A stretch of 22,715 nt of DNA from the IMG/VR virus record IMGVR_UViG_3300031974_001059, positions 1 to 22,715 of that record; one strand, given 5' to 3'. This document shows, in pieces, positions 1 to 8,053 of this stretch. This DNA is from a virus. Made by a program: the position numbers and the translations under genes. How positions within the stretch are numbered: the first letter of the stretch is position 1; each line of letters begins with the position of its first letter. The notes below the pieces were generated by a model that made no database searches, was not told the DNA's origin, and saw only the letters and a program-made list of their open reading frames with translations.

Positions 1-59
1 CCATCTAAAATGCTATTTCTTACTAAATCTTCCCTTTTTATAAATAACGCAGTAGCCAT
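1..59 (-). CDS. head-tail connector/adaptor protein, N-terminal fragment
   Basis: The ATG is at 59 and the frame stays open to the window edge, giving 19 complete codons that begin MATALFIKREDLVRNS. This opening (short polar start, then LFIKREDLV) is, from memory, typical of a Bacteroidota phage connector family found next to portal genes (DUF6712-like). The gene starts 3 bases after the portal stop, so it is probably translated from the same mRNA. The family assignment rests on a short N-terminus only; that a gene starts here is fairly secure. Confidence 0.65.
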   Translation of the reverse strand, partial: MATALFIKREDLVRNSILD

Positions 60-62
60 ATC

Positions 63-1835
63 TTATTTATTTACAAATCCTTTCTTTGGCATATCAGTTG
101 GCATAATAGAAACATCTTTAGGATTTCTTACCCGATAACCTTCTCTTTCGCCTTGTGCCGTACTAATTTGGTCTGAAGCACCAATACTTCCAATTCCTTC
201 ACCTACATATCTGTAAGTTTCCCTACGCCATCTATGGTGGCAATTACCACCGCCTTTATATAACCAAATAGAATAAGTATCTGCACCACCTAATCCCCAT
301 CCTGGATTAACTGCTCTATTGTCCATTGCGATAATATCTTCTTTTCTGTAAAGTTTATTTGCTCTTGTCATTACAGTACAAAATCTTCTTTCATCACCCG
401 TTTTAGATTCTTTACCCCTATCGTATCTGTATCGTACTTTATACTTTACACCATCTATTTCTTTATCTTGTTCGCTTTTTCGGTTTGGTCTTGCAGTACC
501 ACTACTTACAAAATTCCATACTTTAGATAAAAGTGATGTTTCACCTTCATTTAGCTTTTGTATTTCGGCATCTAATTCTTCTTCTGTGTCATAGTCTACA
601 AGTCGTGAATCAGTAAGTTCCCAATCACCTAATTCTTCATCAGTTTCGCCTAAATCTAAAAATTCTTGTAAGGCTTCAGGGATTTCTTCATCTGCACTTA
701 ACTTCTGACCAGTTTCTTCTTCTACTTGTTCTTTTGTTAAAGCGTTTTCCAAGTCTACAAATTCAAGCGGCTGTAAGGTCTTAAAATATAGATTTAACGA
801 AGCATTATTAAAAGCAAGTACTTTGTTAAAGGAAGTTATTAAAAGGTCTTGAAATGGCTTAATAACAGTATTATCGAATAGAATAGAAGCAGTCTTTAAT
901 TCGTCTGCGTTGTTTCCTAATCCCGTATTGTCTTTAATCCCTAATAACATCGGTGAAATAATCCTATGCGCCACCATAATCTTACGCATACTTTCATCAC
1001 TCAAGAACTGGTACTGATTATGTGCATCACTTAATTGTACTGTTTCAATACTTGCTTGTGAATCTACATTATCATTAAAAGATAGTATAAACTTACCTGC
1101 GTTACTTGTACCGCTAAACTTCTGCTTAATCTTTCTTTCTATCATATCCTGTGTTTCCTCATCAGGAACACCATTAGAAAAATTAATAAGCATAGATGGC
1201 GCAAGACCATTCTTAATATTGTTTAGGTGATAGTTAGATATTTCTTCCTCTAATTCTGCGTATTGTAAACCACCTTGATAATCTACGGGAGAATAATAAT
1301 AATATCCTGCGCGATAAGGTTTAACACATAAAATCTCTATTTCGTCTTTAGAAGAACCAAACGCACTAAACTTAATTGGCTTTTCACTTGGCTTTTTACT
1401 TGACCAATCAGCCGAATAATAGTAAGTATCAATATCTCCGTTTTTGTTTGCCTTACCTACTCTTAATGTTTCAATAGGAAAGTGTGCTACTTCTATAATT
1501 CTTTTGTGTGGCTTATCATAAACAACTTGCATCGCACATTGTCCCATCAATTTTAAATCATAAGATAGCTTTCTTACGCAGTCATCGTGAAACAAAGACT
1601 TCATCATTGCATATTCTTCCAACTTTGTAGAAGAATCAGTAGCATCTAAACCTCTACCAAATATCATCTGACTGATTCCGTTAATTGCCGCGTTATTAGT
1701 AGGCGATGCATTATATAAATCAATCAAATGCTGATAGTAATTATTATCCGCACCATAGTTTACCCATTCGTCTTTCTTACTCTCGGTAATAAGAGGCGCA
1801 GTATAAGATGCTAATTCAACTATTTTTATACTCAT
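63..1835 (-). CDS. portal protein with a C-terminal Cys/His extension
   Basis: A 590-residue protein. Residues 1 to about 385 look like a PBSX/phage_portal-type portal: an early YGADNNYYQHLIDLYNASP region, a central stretch with HRIISPMLLGI, and a helical end. Portals form the dodecameric DNA gate at the capsid vertex and bind terminase. An acidic linker follows (about 385-435). The last 150 residues are a separate domain with FCTVM, LYRKEDI and GGGNCHHRW, resembling C-terminal modules on Bacteroidota phage minor head proteins. A plain portal is usually 400-500 residues, so the extension is real extra material. The ATG overlaps the stop of the upstream gene by four bases (ATGA), a sign of translational coupling. 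Portal role: confident. Function of the tail domain: unknown. Confidence 0.85.
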   Translation of the reverse strand: MSIKIVELASYTAPLITESKKDEWVNYGADNNYYQHLIDLYNASPTNNAAINGISQMIFGRGLDATDSSTKLEEYAMMKSLFHDDCVRKLSYDLKLMGQCAMQVVYDKPHKRIIEVAHFPIETLRVGKANKNGDIDTYYYSADWSSKKPSEKPIKFSAFGSSKDEIEILCVKPYRAGYYYYSPVDYQGGLQYAELEEEISNYHLNNIKNGLAPSMLINFSNGVPDEETQDMIERKIKQKFSGTSNAGKFILSFNDNVDSQASIETVQLSDAHNQYQFLSDESMRKIMVAHRIISPMLLGIKDNTGLGNNADELKTASILFDNTVIKPFQDLLITSFNKVLAFNNASLNLYFKTLQPLEFVDLENALTKEQVEEETGQKLSADEEIPEALQEFLDLGETDEELGDWELTDSRLVDYDTEEELDAEIQKLNEGETSLLSKVWNFVSSGTARPNRKSEQDKEIDGVKYKVRYRYDRGKESKTGDERRFCTVMTRANKLYRKEDIIAMDNRAVNPGWGLGGADTYSIWLYKGGGNCHHRWRRETYRYVGEGIGSIGASDQISTAQGEREGYRVRNPKDVSIMPTDMPKKGFVNK

Positions 1836-2164
1836 AATATGATGTAATCGTTATCGTATGAATTTTCGGTAGTGTATTGACCTTCATTTACTGTGTAATT
1901 AGCTACTACTTGGTCAGTACAGAAGATTTTATCCTTGTAAATAACATCACTACCAAATTTGCAAGTCATATCGTAAAATCTGTTTTCTACTAACGACAAA
2001 GTTAAGTCAAAAGTCATATAATCACCACTTGTAGAAGTAGAAACTGCATATGTCGTGCTTTCGTTTGTGCTATTATCCCGTAAAATAACATCAATGTTAC
2101 TTTGATAATCTCTTGGAATAATTTTTAGCGATTGAGCAGAAGTACTTGTCGTTAGAATCTTCAT
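1832..2164 (-). CDS. small conserved phage virion-cluster protein
   Basis: A 110-residue, probably beta-rich protein with a conserved-looking centre (ENRFYDMTCKF, then KDKIFCTDQ, then VNEGQYTTEN). This family accompanies portal genes in Bacteroidota phages, from memory, but has no established function; a virion or connector role is inferred from position. It is the first gene after a terminator and has its own promoter-like element, with the -10-like box ending three bases before its ATG. Its stop overlaps the portal start, so it heads a short operon with the portal and connector genes. Confidence 0.75.
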   Translation of the reverse strand: MKILTTSTSAQSLKIIPRDYQSNIDVILRDNSTNESTTYAVSTSTSGDYMTFDLTLSLVENRFYDMTCKFGSDVIYKDKIFCTDQVVANYTVNEGQYTTENSYDNDYIIL

Positions 2165-2167
2165 ACT

Positions 2168-2194
2168 TATAAAACGAATTTATTTTGAATTTTG
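2168..2194 (-). promoter_or_regulatory. phage promoter candidate A (bipartite AAAAT / TCGTTTTATA)
   Basis: On the minus strand AAAAT (2193-2189) is followed after 11 bases by TCGTTTTATA (2177-2168), then only AGT before the ATG at 2164. It is one of five sites with the same architecture, all in the virion half. It lies just after a terminator, where a new transcript would have to begin. It lacks the host TAnnTTTG box. The leader would be zero to a few bases. Confidence 0.6.
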
Positions 2195-2197
2195 CGT

Positions 2198-2229
2198 AAA
2201 AAAAAAGCCACCTAATTAAAGATGGCTTT
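2198..2229 (-). terminator. Rho-independent terminator after the tail-tube-like gene
   Basis: On the minus strand AAAGCCA (2229-2223) pairs with TGGCTTT (2210-2204), with a partly pairable AT-rich loop, and leads into a run of nine T. It begins 18 bases after the stop of the gene at 2248-2772 and directly precedes promoter candidate A. Confidence 0.85.
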
Positions 2230-2247
2230 GATTTGTAATCAAACTAC

Positions 2248-2772
2248 TTATGGTGCAATTTGAGTAGCTTCCGTATTATCTGTTACAACAGTTGAAGTAG
2301 TAAAGTAAGCAGGAAGTGTTTCTTGTGCAGAGAATACTAAAGTAAACCCTGACAAATCACCCATAGCAGCACCAGTTACGATTGTTCCACCAGAAACATC
2401 CGCGCCGTGAACTGCACCTATCAAGAAATAGTTACCATTGTAATCCTCAACAAAGATATGTGGTCTTGCTTTGGCAATAGTTATGATTTCTGTTTGAGTT
2501 GCTAAATCTAATTTAGTTAAGGTCAAGTTTAAAGTTTGCTCATAAAAAGTAGTTCCGTTTTCGCGGCTACTTGTAATCGCTTGTTCGAGGTTTGAATTAC
2601 CCTTTACATCGAATTGATATAAGTCAGGAGTACCAGCAATAGCAGTCAATTCACCCGAAGCATCTACTGTCAAAGCACCTAAAGTGCCAAAGTCTGCCAT
2701 ATAAACTGCCTTAATACCACCGACTGAATCCTTACAAGGTAATTCACGACCAGTTGTTAATGTACACGCCAT
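2248..2772 (-). CDS. major tail (tube) protein, putative
   Basis: A 174-residue, Gly/Thr-rich, beta-predicted protein with no coiled coil. Landmarks are TTGRELPCKDSVGGIKAVY at the N-terminus, ITSSRENGTTFYEQTLNLTL in the middle and GAAMGDLSGFTLVFSAQE near the end. From memory this pattern belongs to an abundant virion protein family in Bacteroidota siphoviruses, best interpreted as the tail tube subunit. It sits between two strong terminators, one after the capsid gene and one after itself, with no promoter element visible in the 68-base gap, so it is probably transcribed by read-through from the capsid operon. Being a high-copy protein next to the capsid gene fits. It could also be a capsid decoration protein. 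Confidence 0.65.
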   Translation of the reverse strand: MACTLTTGRELPCKDSVGGIKAVYMADFGTLGALTVDASGELTAIAGTPDLYQFDVKGNSNLEQAITSSRENGTTFYEQTLNLTLTKLDLATQTEIITIAKARPHIFVEDYNGNYFLIGAVHGADVSGGTIVTGAAMGDLSGFTLVFSAQETLPAYFTTSTVVTDNTEATQIAP

Positions 2773-2788
2773 ATTTTATGTTTTAAAT

Positions 2789-2816
2789 AAAAAAGGGTGG
2801 GCAGTTGCGCCCACCC
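2789..2816 (-). terminator. strong Rho-independent terminator after the major capsid gene
   Basis: A perfect 8-bp GC-rich stem: GGGTGGGC (2816-2809) and GCCCACCC (2802-2795) around a six-base loop, then six T (2794-2789). It begins 25 bases after the capsid stop. It probably releases most transcripts, letting a minority read into the tail-tube-like gene. Confidence 0.95.
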
Positions 2817-2840
2817 CTTCTTAAGATTAATAATTAATTA

Positions 2841-3845
2841 TTAGTTGTAAAGTACACAATCTTGTGTAACACCTACTTGCGCACCTGCGGTGAATCTAAG
2901 GATAACGCGGACATTCTGGTCACCTAAAGTTTCAGAAGTATCAATCAAACGAACTTCGTTGTGGTCTTCTAAAAGTCCAGTCCCAAAGAACAAGTTAGAT
3001 TTCTGTGCAGCAACTGCTGTGTTATCAGGTAGTCCGTTAGCAACAAATACTTTTACACCATCAAAAGAAAGTGCGCCACCATTGTACCAAGTAGTACCTA
3101 AACTGTTTACACCATTTGCTCCGATGTCGCTTACATTTTCTGCACCAGCTACATTTTGTAAAGCAGCGAAACCACCTAAAGCACGAACATAAGCACGACC
3201 CATATTCTGTGATACATAAAGGTAAAGGTCATCTTTTCCGTAAACGGCTGCTGGTATTGCATCTACAATTTTACCCATTTCTTCGATAACATTAGCAGAA
3301 GTTACAGTGGCAGCAGTTACATCGTTAGTTGTAGATGCTTCAAGGATAGTAGTAATACCATCAAATTCTCCTGCGGTTGCAGTTGTTCCTTGCCATAGTG
3401 AATTCTCAACTGATTCAGCAACTTTAGAAGCAACTTGTGCAATCAAGAAGTCAGCGAAAGAAGCAGGTAGGTCAGCGTAAGCACTCATAGCCATTTCAGC
3501 ACCGATGTAGTCAGAATAGTAATCAGCTTTACACATTTGTAGATTTACTTGGAATTCTTCTACTGTAAGAACACGCTCACTCAAAGTGATAACATCATCT
3601 GAAGCAGAGAAATCACAAGAACCATCAGCAACAATGCTTCCCCAATCAAGTTTCTTAACTACTTGCTTGTATTTAACATTTGGTTTAATTGTAATTACAT
3701 CACTTGCTAAAGTGTTTCCAGAAAGAATTGCAGCAGCAATATACTCCCCTGCGAAAGAACCTTCGTAAGTAGTAGTAATTGGTGATACAACTGAAGTACT
3801 TGCGCCTCCAGGTGTAATGTCTCGTAAATTTACTTTATTACTCAT
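2841..3845 (-). CDS. major capsid protein
   Basis: A 334-residue protein, of a length usual for HK97-fold capsid subunits. It is Ala/Gly/Val-rich with very few Lys/Arg clusters, no membrane span and no catalytic motif. Family-like stretches are LTVEEFQVNLQMCKADYYSD, AQVASKVAESVENSLWQG, and a final FGTGLLEDHNEVRLIDTSE with GDQNVRVILRFTAG. The gene directly follows the scaffold-like gene (17-base gap) and is followed by the strongest terminator in the window, matching a highly expressed structural gene. The promoter would be element E upstream of the scaffold. Whether the N-terminus is cleaved by the protease at 5177-6064 cannot be told from sequence. Confidence 0.85.
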   Translation of the reverse strand: MSNKVNLRDITPGGASTSVVSPITTTYEGSFAGEYIAAAILSGNTLASDVITIKPNVKYKQVVKKLDWGSIVADGSCDFSASDDVITLSERVLTVEEFQVNLQMCKADYYSDYIGAEMAMSAYADLPASFADFLIAQVASKVAESVENSLWQGTTATAGEFDGITTILEASTTNDVTAATVTSANVIEEMGKIVDAIPAAVYGKDDLYLYVSQNMGRAYVRALGGFAALQNVAGAENVSDIGANGVNSLGTTWYNGGALSFDGVKVFVANGLPDNTAVAAQKSNLFFGTGLLEDHNEVRLIDTSETLGDQNVRVILRFTAGAQVGVTQDCVLYN

Positions 3846-3862
3846 TTTTTAAAATTTATTTA

Positions 3863-4519
3863 TTATTTATTTGAAATTCGTTGAAATACTCTTTGTAAAG
3901 TTGTGTTAGCAACACGACCGTTATTGAATCGTGGTGTAACTTTTTCTCCTTTTACTTCAGGACTATGCTTGAAGGTTTTTGAAAGTTTTTCTTCTTTTAC
4001 ATCAGCAGAAAGTTTTTCTTCTACTTCCTCTTGAACTTCTTCTACTTCTTCTATGGATAGTTTAGCTTCAAGTTCATTTACTTTGTTTTGTAATTCCTCA
4101 ATGATAGGATTTACACTTGATAAAATAGCTTCTACAAGTTCGCTTTTTTGTTCTTCAGAAAAATGCGTTTCTACAACTGTGCTTTCTACAACCTTTTTAG
4201 GTTCTTTAACATCGTTGCTCATTTCTTCTTCAACTTTAGCTTCTTCTTCTACCACTACTTCTTCTTCCTCTGCTTCGTCAGCAGCTTTGATTCCAGCAAT
4301 CACGCCTTCTTCTTCTATCATTAGCATTGAACCATCTTCCATCATATACTCTCCGATAGGCATAGGAATACGCTCATCTTCAGTAACGATAAATACTGGC
4401 TGTCCTTCTGCAAATTGGTCAGCAGAAATAACAGTACCATTATCTAACTTGCGGTCTTCAAGTTCAACACGAGTGTTAAGAAGCGTTTGGATTTGCTTTA
4501 ACATTTCTGTTGTTTTCAT
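3863..4519 (-). CDS. capsid scaffolding protein, putative
   Basis: A 218-residue, strongly acidic protein. Residues about 80-105 and 155-175 are runs rich in Glu and Val. A coiled-coil-like stretch (PIIEELQNKVNELEAKLSIE) lies near the middle, and the C-terminus is basic (TPRFNNGRVANTTLQRV). Acidic, helical, with a basic end that can hold the capsid subunit, is the usual layout of phage scaffolds, and the position immediately upstream of the capsid gene supports it. The sequence is too low in complexity for a family match, so the call rests on composition and neighbourhood. A promoter-like element lies 16 bases before the ATG. Confidence 0.65.
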   Translation of the reverse strand: MKTTEMLKQIQTLLNTRVELEDRKLDNGTVISADQFAEGQPVFIVTEDERIPMPIGEYMMEDGSMLMIEEEGVIAGIKAADEAEEEEVVVEEEAKVEEEMSNDVKEPKKVVESTVVETHFSEEQKSELVEAILSSVNPIIEELQNKVNELEAKLSIEEVEEVQEEVEEKLSADVKEEKLSKTFKHSPEVKGEKVTPRFNNGRVANTTLQRVFQRISNK

Positions 4520-4535
4520 AGATTACTTATTTAAT

Positions 4536-4562
4536 TATTAAACGATATATAAATTTATTTTG
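4536..4562 (-). promoter_or_regulatory. phage promoter candidate E (variant TCGTTTAATA)
   Basis: AAAAT (4561-4557), 11 bases, then TCGTTTAATA (4545-4536) on the minus strand. It differs by one base from the core shared by the other four sites and lies 16 bases before the scaffold ATG, giving a short leader. It is placed to drive the scaffold-capsid unit that ends at the terminator at 2789-2816. Confidence 0.5.
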
Positions 4563-4567
4563 CATTT

Positions 4568-5017
4568 TTAGGCTTTCTTCTGAATAATAAACCATTCCGA
4601 ACCATCAGACCAAATCTTGATTCCTTCGTATGATTTGTTTATTTCGTAGTAATCAGTCGACCCATCTAATTCATCACCACCAATAGGTGTAAGGCGTACT
4701 CTTGTGTTTGTGTTAAACCCACCATTACTAATAAATCGTATGGCTCGATTAATATTACTTGAGGCAGAAGGTAAATTTATTGTCATATTACCCGAATCCC
4801 CAGACCAAGTAAGTTTTATAAGCATTGCTTGTTCAAAAATTGTATCATCAAGATTTACCGTTGTATCTTTAACCACAGTTAAATTATAAGGCACTAAAGT
4901 GTTTTTTATTTTATTAACTGTTGTTTGCTTGGTAGTTCCCGATTGAACAGTTACTAAAAGTTCTGTTCCCGTTAAAGCACTTGCCGAACCTAATTGTGAT
5001 ATTTTCTTATCTGCCAT
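4568..5017 (-). CDS. virion appendage / tail-fibre-like structural protein, putative
   Basis: A 149-residue protein. The N-terminus (MADKKISQLGSASALTGTEL, then VQSGTTKQTTVNKIKN) matches the short start motif often seen at the head of phage fibre and spike proteins. The rest is Asn/Ser/Gly/Thr-rich and beta-predicted, ending in GIKIWSDGSEWFIIQKK, a small repeat-like strand motif seen at ends of fibre-like proteins. Its ATG overlaps the stop of the 55-residue gene by one base (TAATG). It is short for a receptor-binding fibre; a head decoration or neck protein is also possible. Confidence 0.55.
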   Translation of the reverse strand: MADKKISQLGSASALTGTELLVTVQSGTTKQTTVNKIKNTLVPYNLTVVKDTTVNLDDTIFEQAMLIKLTWSGDSGNMTINLPSASSNINRAIRFISNGGFNTNTRVRLTPIGGDELDGSTDYYEINKSYEGIKIWSDGSEWFIIQKKA

Positions 5018-5184
5018 TATAGAATGATTTTACTATTATCTTCTTGTAAGATTAAATCGTTGTTTTCTTGTTTTAAATAAAATTGGCTTTTTCTATCTAC
5101 ACCGATACCTTGCGCCCATAGGCTACCATCACAACAATCTATGTGATAAGTATTGGTGTCTTTACAATAGCAACCCCTACGCAT
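5017..5184 (-). CDS. small Cys-rich phage protein (55 aa)
   Basis: A short gene starting with ATG at 5184 and ending with TAA at 5017. It carries CYCKDTNTYHIDCCDG near the N-terminus, i.e. a CxC plus CC arrangement that could bind metal, then SLWAQGIG. It overlaps the protease stop by eight bases and the next gene's ATG by one base, so it fills the gap exactly as a translated gene should. The cysteines and the WAQGIG motif recall small proteins in related phages, but no function is known. Confidence 0.7.
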   Translation of the reverse strand: MRRGCYCKDTNTYHIDCCDGSLWAQGIGVDRKSQFYLKQENNDLILQEDNSKIIL

Positions 5185-6064
5185 TGTCAATTTGTTTTAG
5201 TTTACGAATTGCCCAAGCAACACCTTCATCGCCACCCCAAGCATCCCACATAAGACCACCACAACCTTCATCATAAGGAACATCTTTATATTGTTGGTGT
5301 CTTTTAAAACTTGCCATTCTTGCAATCGTATCTCGTGAAATCTTTTCGCCTTTAGCTAATTGGTTTGCTCTTTGTTTTCCTGTTGCCTCTCCGCATCTCC
5401 CCCATCCGTTCTTTTCTACCCATTTTAACGCTCTTTTAGCGTTGTTCTGTGCAGCTTTAGGGTAATCGTTATAAGTGTCAAATTGATAGCGGATAAGTGC
5501 TTGTTTTATTTCTAACAGTTTAAGACCTGCTTCTATTTCTTGTTGTTCTTCTTGTTCTTTTTCTGCAAAAAATCCCTCAATAGAAAAACCTTTAACAACA
5601 CCAGTCTTTACATAGTCTTGCCAAACTTCATCGTTTTCTACTTTAACACTTCCCATCCAAGTACCTACGGGTACATCCATTCCGTAATATGCTGACTTGT
5701 CTTTATCTTTATTTTCTACAATCCAACTTTCTACTAAAGTAAGTCCATCAATCTTATACAAATGCTCAAAAGTAGAATTATGTTGATTGCCTTTTTGTAA
5801 GAAAAGTTCCGATGCCTTACGGATTGTGTTTTTAGTAAAATAAATATAGTAATCTTCCTTTTCGTCTTTTCTATATATGGCTTTGTTAGGTACAAGCAAT
5901 GCACCCATCAAGATTCTCTTTTCTTTATCTACTTCTTGAAACTTGTATTCCTTTTTCTTATTAAGAGCAATAAAGTTTTCTTCTATGGCAGGATGTTCTA
6001 CAATACTAATGGCATCAATACCATTTTCTTGTTCTTCATCTATGATTAGTTCGATAATTTTCAT
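5177..6064 (-). CDS. XkdF-like prohead protease with extra C-terminal domain
   Basis: A 295-residue protein. Residues 1 to about 170 match the phage serine protease type of PBSX XkdF (Peptidase_S78_2): ISIVEHPAIEENF, then a His-containing segment (H95, H101), GLTLVESWIV (S113), VPVGTWMGSVKV, and VVKGFSIEGFF (S161). The catalytic pair is probably one of these His residues and S161 or S113. Such proteases mature the prohead, usually removing the scaffold. Residues about 190-295 form a second domain with AAQNNAKRALKW, a Cys-containing GRCGEATGKQRANQLAKGE, SRDTIARMASFKRH and a WGGDEG end, a module I recall from other phage head proteins. A promoter-like element ends three bases before the ATG. 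Confidence 0.8.
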   Translation of the reverse strand: MKIIELIIDEEQENGIDAISIVEHPAIEENFIALNKKKEYKFQEVDKEKRILMGALLVPNKAIYRKDEKEDYYIYFTKNTIRKASELFLQKGNQHNSTFEHLYKIDGLTLVESWIVENKDKDKSAYYGMDVPVGTWMGSVKVENDEVWQDYVKTGVVKGFSIEGFFAEKEQEEQQEIEAGLKLLEIKQALIRYQFDTYNDYPKAAQNNAKRALKWVEKNGWGRCGEATGKQRANQLAKGEKISRDTIARMASFKRHQQYKDVPYDEGCGGLMWDAWGGDEGVAWAIRKLKQIDNA

Positions 6065-6067
6065 ATC

Positions 6068-6094
6068 TATAAAACGATTTTAAATTATATTTTG
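6068..6094 (-). promoter_or_regulatory. phage promoter candidate B (bipartite AAAAT / TCGTTTTATA)
   Basis: AAAAT (6093-6089), 11 bases, TCGTTTTATA (6077-6068), then GAT and the protease ATG at 6064. It fills the 34-base gap between the tape measure stop and the protease start. The same core and the same three-base distance to the ATG occur at 2164 and 13327. Confidence 0.6.
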
Positions 6095-6098
6095 TGTT

Positions 6099-7931
6099 TT
6101 ATCCAAGTGTTGCACTTTCGACAATATTTCTATCTAAACTTTGTGCTGAACTGACTTCATTACTCACCACATAAGCCTTAACTGGTTTCTGTGAATCTTC
6201 TGCTAATAATCCTGCTAATTGATTTGTAGCACCACCACCAATAACATTAAATTGTGGTGCTTGTGTAGCGGCAGCGGTAAAGCCTGAAGCTGATGGTGTA
6301 GCACCGCCTCCTTCAGCACCTCGACCTTTAGGAACTTTTACAGATTTAATTGCTTGTATTTGTTTAAAACCAGCTGCAACTGCAACCGCCGCAGCAGCAG
6401 CACCTAAAGCGGGACCAACAATAGGAATACCAGCCAAAGATTTATAACTATCTGTTGCCGATTGATAAGTAGATATTAAAGTACCTGCGATTGCAGCGGC
6501 TTTACCTGCACTTGTTTGTTCACCTGCTAATGCAGAAAAATTCATAAGTAAACCACCTACTTTTGCTAAATTTTGTTTTTTAGCTTCGGCTTCAGCATCA
6601 TCTATTTTTTTACTTGCCTCTGCATCTTGTCTTTCTGCTTCTAATTTTTGTTCAGAATAAAAATCCCTAATAGATTGCTTTTCTTGTTCAGTAGCATTTA
6701 ATGCATCTAATTCGGCTAACTTTCTTTGTTCCTCTAATTGAACTTTTTGTAAAGCAGTTTGAACTTCTCTATCTTCTTGTTTTATTCTATAATCATTTCT
6801 GATTTTTTCAATAGCATCTAATCTTGCTTGTTCTTTTTTAACTTCTTCGGCTTGTGCTAATTCTTCTTCTTTTCTTGCAGCAGCTTCATCTCTTTGAATT
6901 TCTTTAGAAACGCGATTTAATTCCCTTTGTGTAGACCTTGCGGCATCTGCCCTTCTTGCGACTACTCTATTTACATCGGCAATAGCTTGTGCTTCTTTAT
7001 CTAAATTTTCTTTGTTACTCCTACTAAAGGTGTTTTCTAAAACCTGTGCATCCCTTCTTAATTCTAAAAATTCAGTTTCTTGCGCTAATAGTTGTTCTTC
7101 TAATTCTTGTGCATCTAATAACGCTTGTTTTCTTTCTTGCGCGCTAAATTCTTCTTCTTGTCTTGACTTTAAACGCAATAATGCTATTTCACTTTCAAGT
7201 TTTGACCTATCTACAACTAATTTTCTTTCAATTTTATCGGCTTTTGCCCTCATATCCGCAACAGATGCAGCAGCGTTTGCTTCATTTATCTGTTCTTTAA
7301 CAAATTCTTTAGTAGCTTGTGTTGCAGATTGAATTTTATCCGTAATATCTTCTACACCAAGAACAACTTTTGCCGCTGCGTTTGCCGCTACTTCTCCTGC
7401 TTCTGCAAATTCCCCACTAAATAGTAAATTAATCGCTTTTCCAAGTTGCGGAATAAGTTCAAGCATCCCTTCAAAACGATTTGTAATGTTTTCTTTTATT
7501 GCATTAGCAAAATCTGTAATAGCTTGTTTAGGATTCTCAAAGACCGATATAATACCTTCACCTAAATCAGCTAATAAATCAACAAGGTTACCCGTTAAAG
7601 CACCTATAACGGTCATTATTTTAGCAAATTTATTCTGCCCTTCTTCACTTCCAGTAAAAGCAGCAGTCAAAGCACCAATAGCAACAATAAGCGCACCTAT
7701 TCCTGTACTTAATATAGCTACCCGTAAAGACTTAAATCCACCCGTAACACCTTTTAAAGTACCTTTAAACGCATTGAACTTGGTGATTGCGCCACCAGTC
7801 ATTTTATCTAACGAACCAGTTAATTCGCCACTTACTTGTTGCGTTTGTTTTATTTCGCTATTAACACCCTGTAAACTTTGTTCAGCTTGTTTGGTGTTTG
7901 CTTTTACATTTAATATTACTTCTTGCGCCAT
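6099..7931 (-). CDS. tail tape measure protein
   Basis: A 610-residue protein with the classic layout: an N-terminal helical, Gln/Thr-rich segment, hydrophobic Gly/Ala stretches (about 70-90 and 105-125, including AILSTGIGALIVAIGALTAA), a long charged coiled coil (about 220-435) rich in Glu, Lys, Ala and Gln, and a second hydrophobic region (about 475-525, PIVGPALGAAAAAVAVAAGF). Tape measures thread the tail lumen and set its length at about 0.15 nm per residue, which would give about 90 nm here. It follows the large tail-tip gene. The 45-residue gene upstream overlaps its start by 16 bases. On the low side of usual tape measure lengths. Confidence 0.88.
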   Translation of the reverse strand: MAQEVILNVKANTKQAEQSLQGVNSEIKQTQQVSGELTGSLDKMTGGAITKFNAFKGTLKGVTGGFKSLRVAILSTGIGALIVAIGALTAAFTGSEEGQNKFAKIMTVIGALTGNLVDLLADLGEGIISVFENPKQAITDFANAIKENITNRFEGMLELIPQLGKAINLLFSGEFAEAGEVAANAAAKVVLGVEDITDKIQSATQATKEFVKEQINEANAAASVADMRAKADKIERKLVVDRSKLESEIALLRLKSRQEEEFSAQERKQALLDAQELEEQLLAQETEFLELRRDAQVLENTFSRSNKENLDKEAQAIADVNRVVARRADAARSTQRELNRVSKEIQRDEAAARKEEELAQAEEVKKEQARLDAIEKIRNDYRIKQEDREVQTALQKVQLEEQRKLAELDALNATEQEKQSIRDFYSEQKLEAERQDAEASKKIDDAEAEAKKQNLAKVGGLLMNFSALAGEQTSAGKAAAIAGTLISTYQSATDSYKSLAGIPIVGPALGAAAAAVAVAAGFKQIQAIKSVKVPKGRGAEGGGATPSASGFTAAATQAPQFNVIGGGATNQLAGLLAEDSQKPVKAYVVSNEVSSAQSLDRNIVESATLG

Positions 7932-8053
7932 TCTTTCTTGATTGTAGTTATTGCCTCTTTAAAGGTTTCTTCTAACTTATATTTGCCTTTAGCGATGTCT
8001 ATATATTCACCGCTTACATTGTATTTTAAACCTTCTAATATTGTCTTTAACAT
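7916..8053 (-). CDS. small basic phage protein (45 aa)
   Basis: ATG at 8053, TAA at 7916. The product starts MLKTILEGLKYNVSGEY and ends TIKKEWRKK; it is lysine-rich and helical. It overlaps the stop of the 819-residue gene by seven bases and the tape measure start by 16, so both neighbours are coupled to it and it leaves no unexplained gap. No family is recognised; the position suggests a tail assembly accessory protein. Confidence 0.6.
   Translation of the reverse strand: MLKTILEGLKYNVSGEYIDIAKGKYKLEETFKEAITTIKKEWRKK

Noticed and set aside
4053-4541. 162-codon plus-strand open frame opposite the scaffold gene
   Set aside because: Ser/Thr-rich antisense shadow created by the Glu/Lys-rich coding strand; no start context, and neighbours are all on the minus strand.
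7486-7941. 151-codon plus-strand open frame opposite the tape measure gene
   Set aside because: Composition is that of a complement of a coiled-coil gene; no promoter or coupling; the minus-strand protein is well supported.
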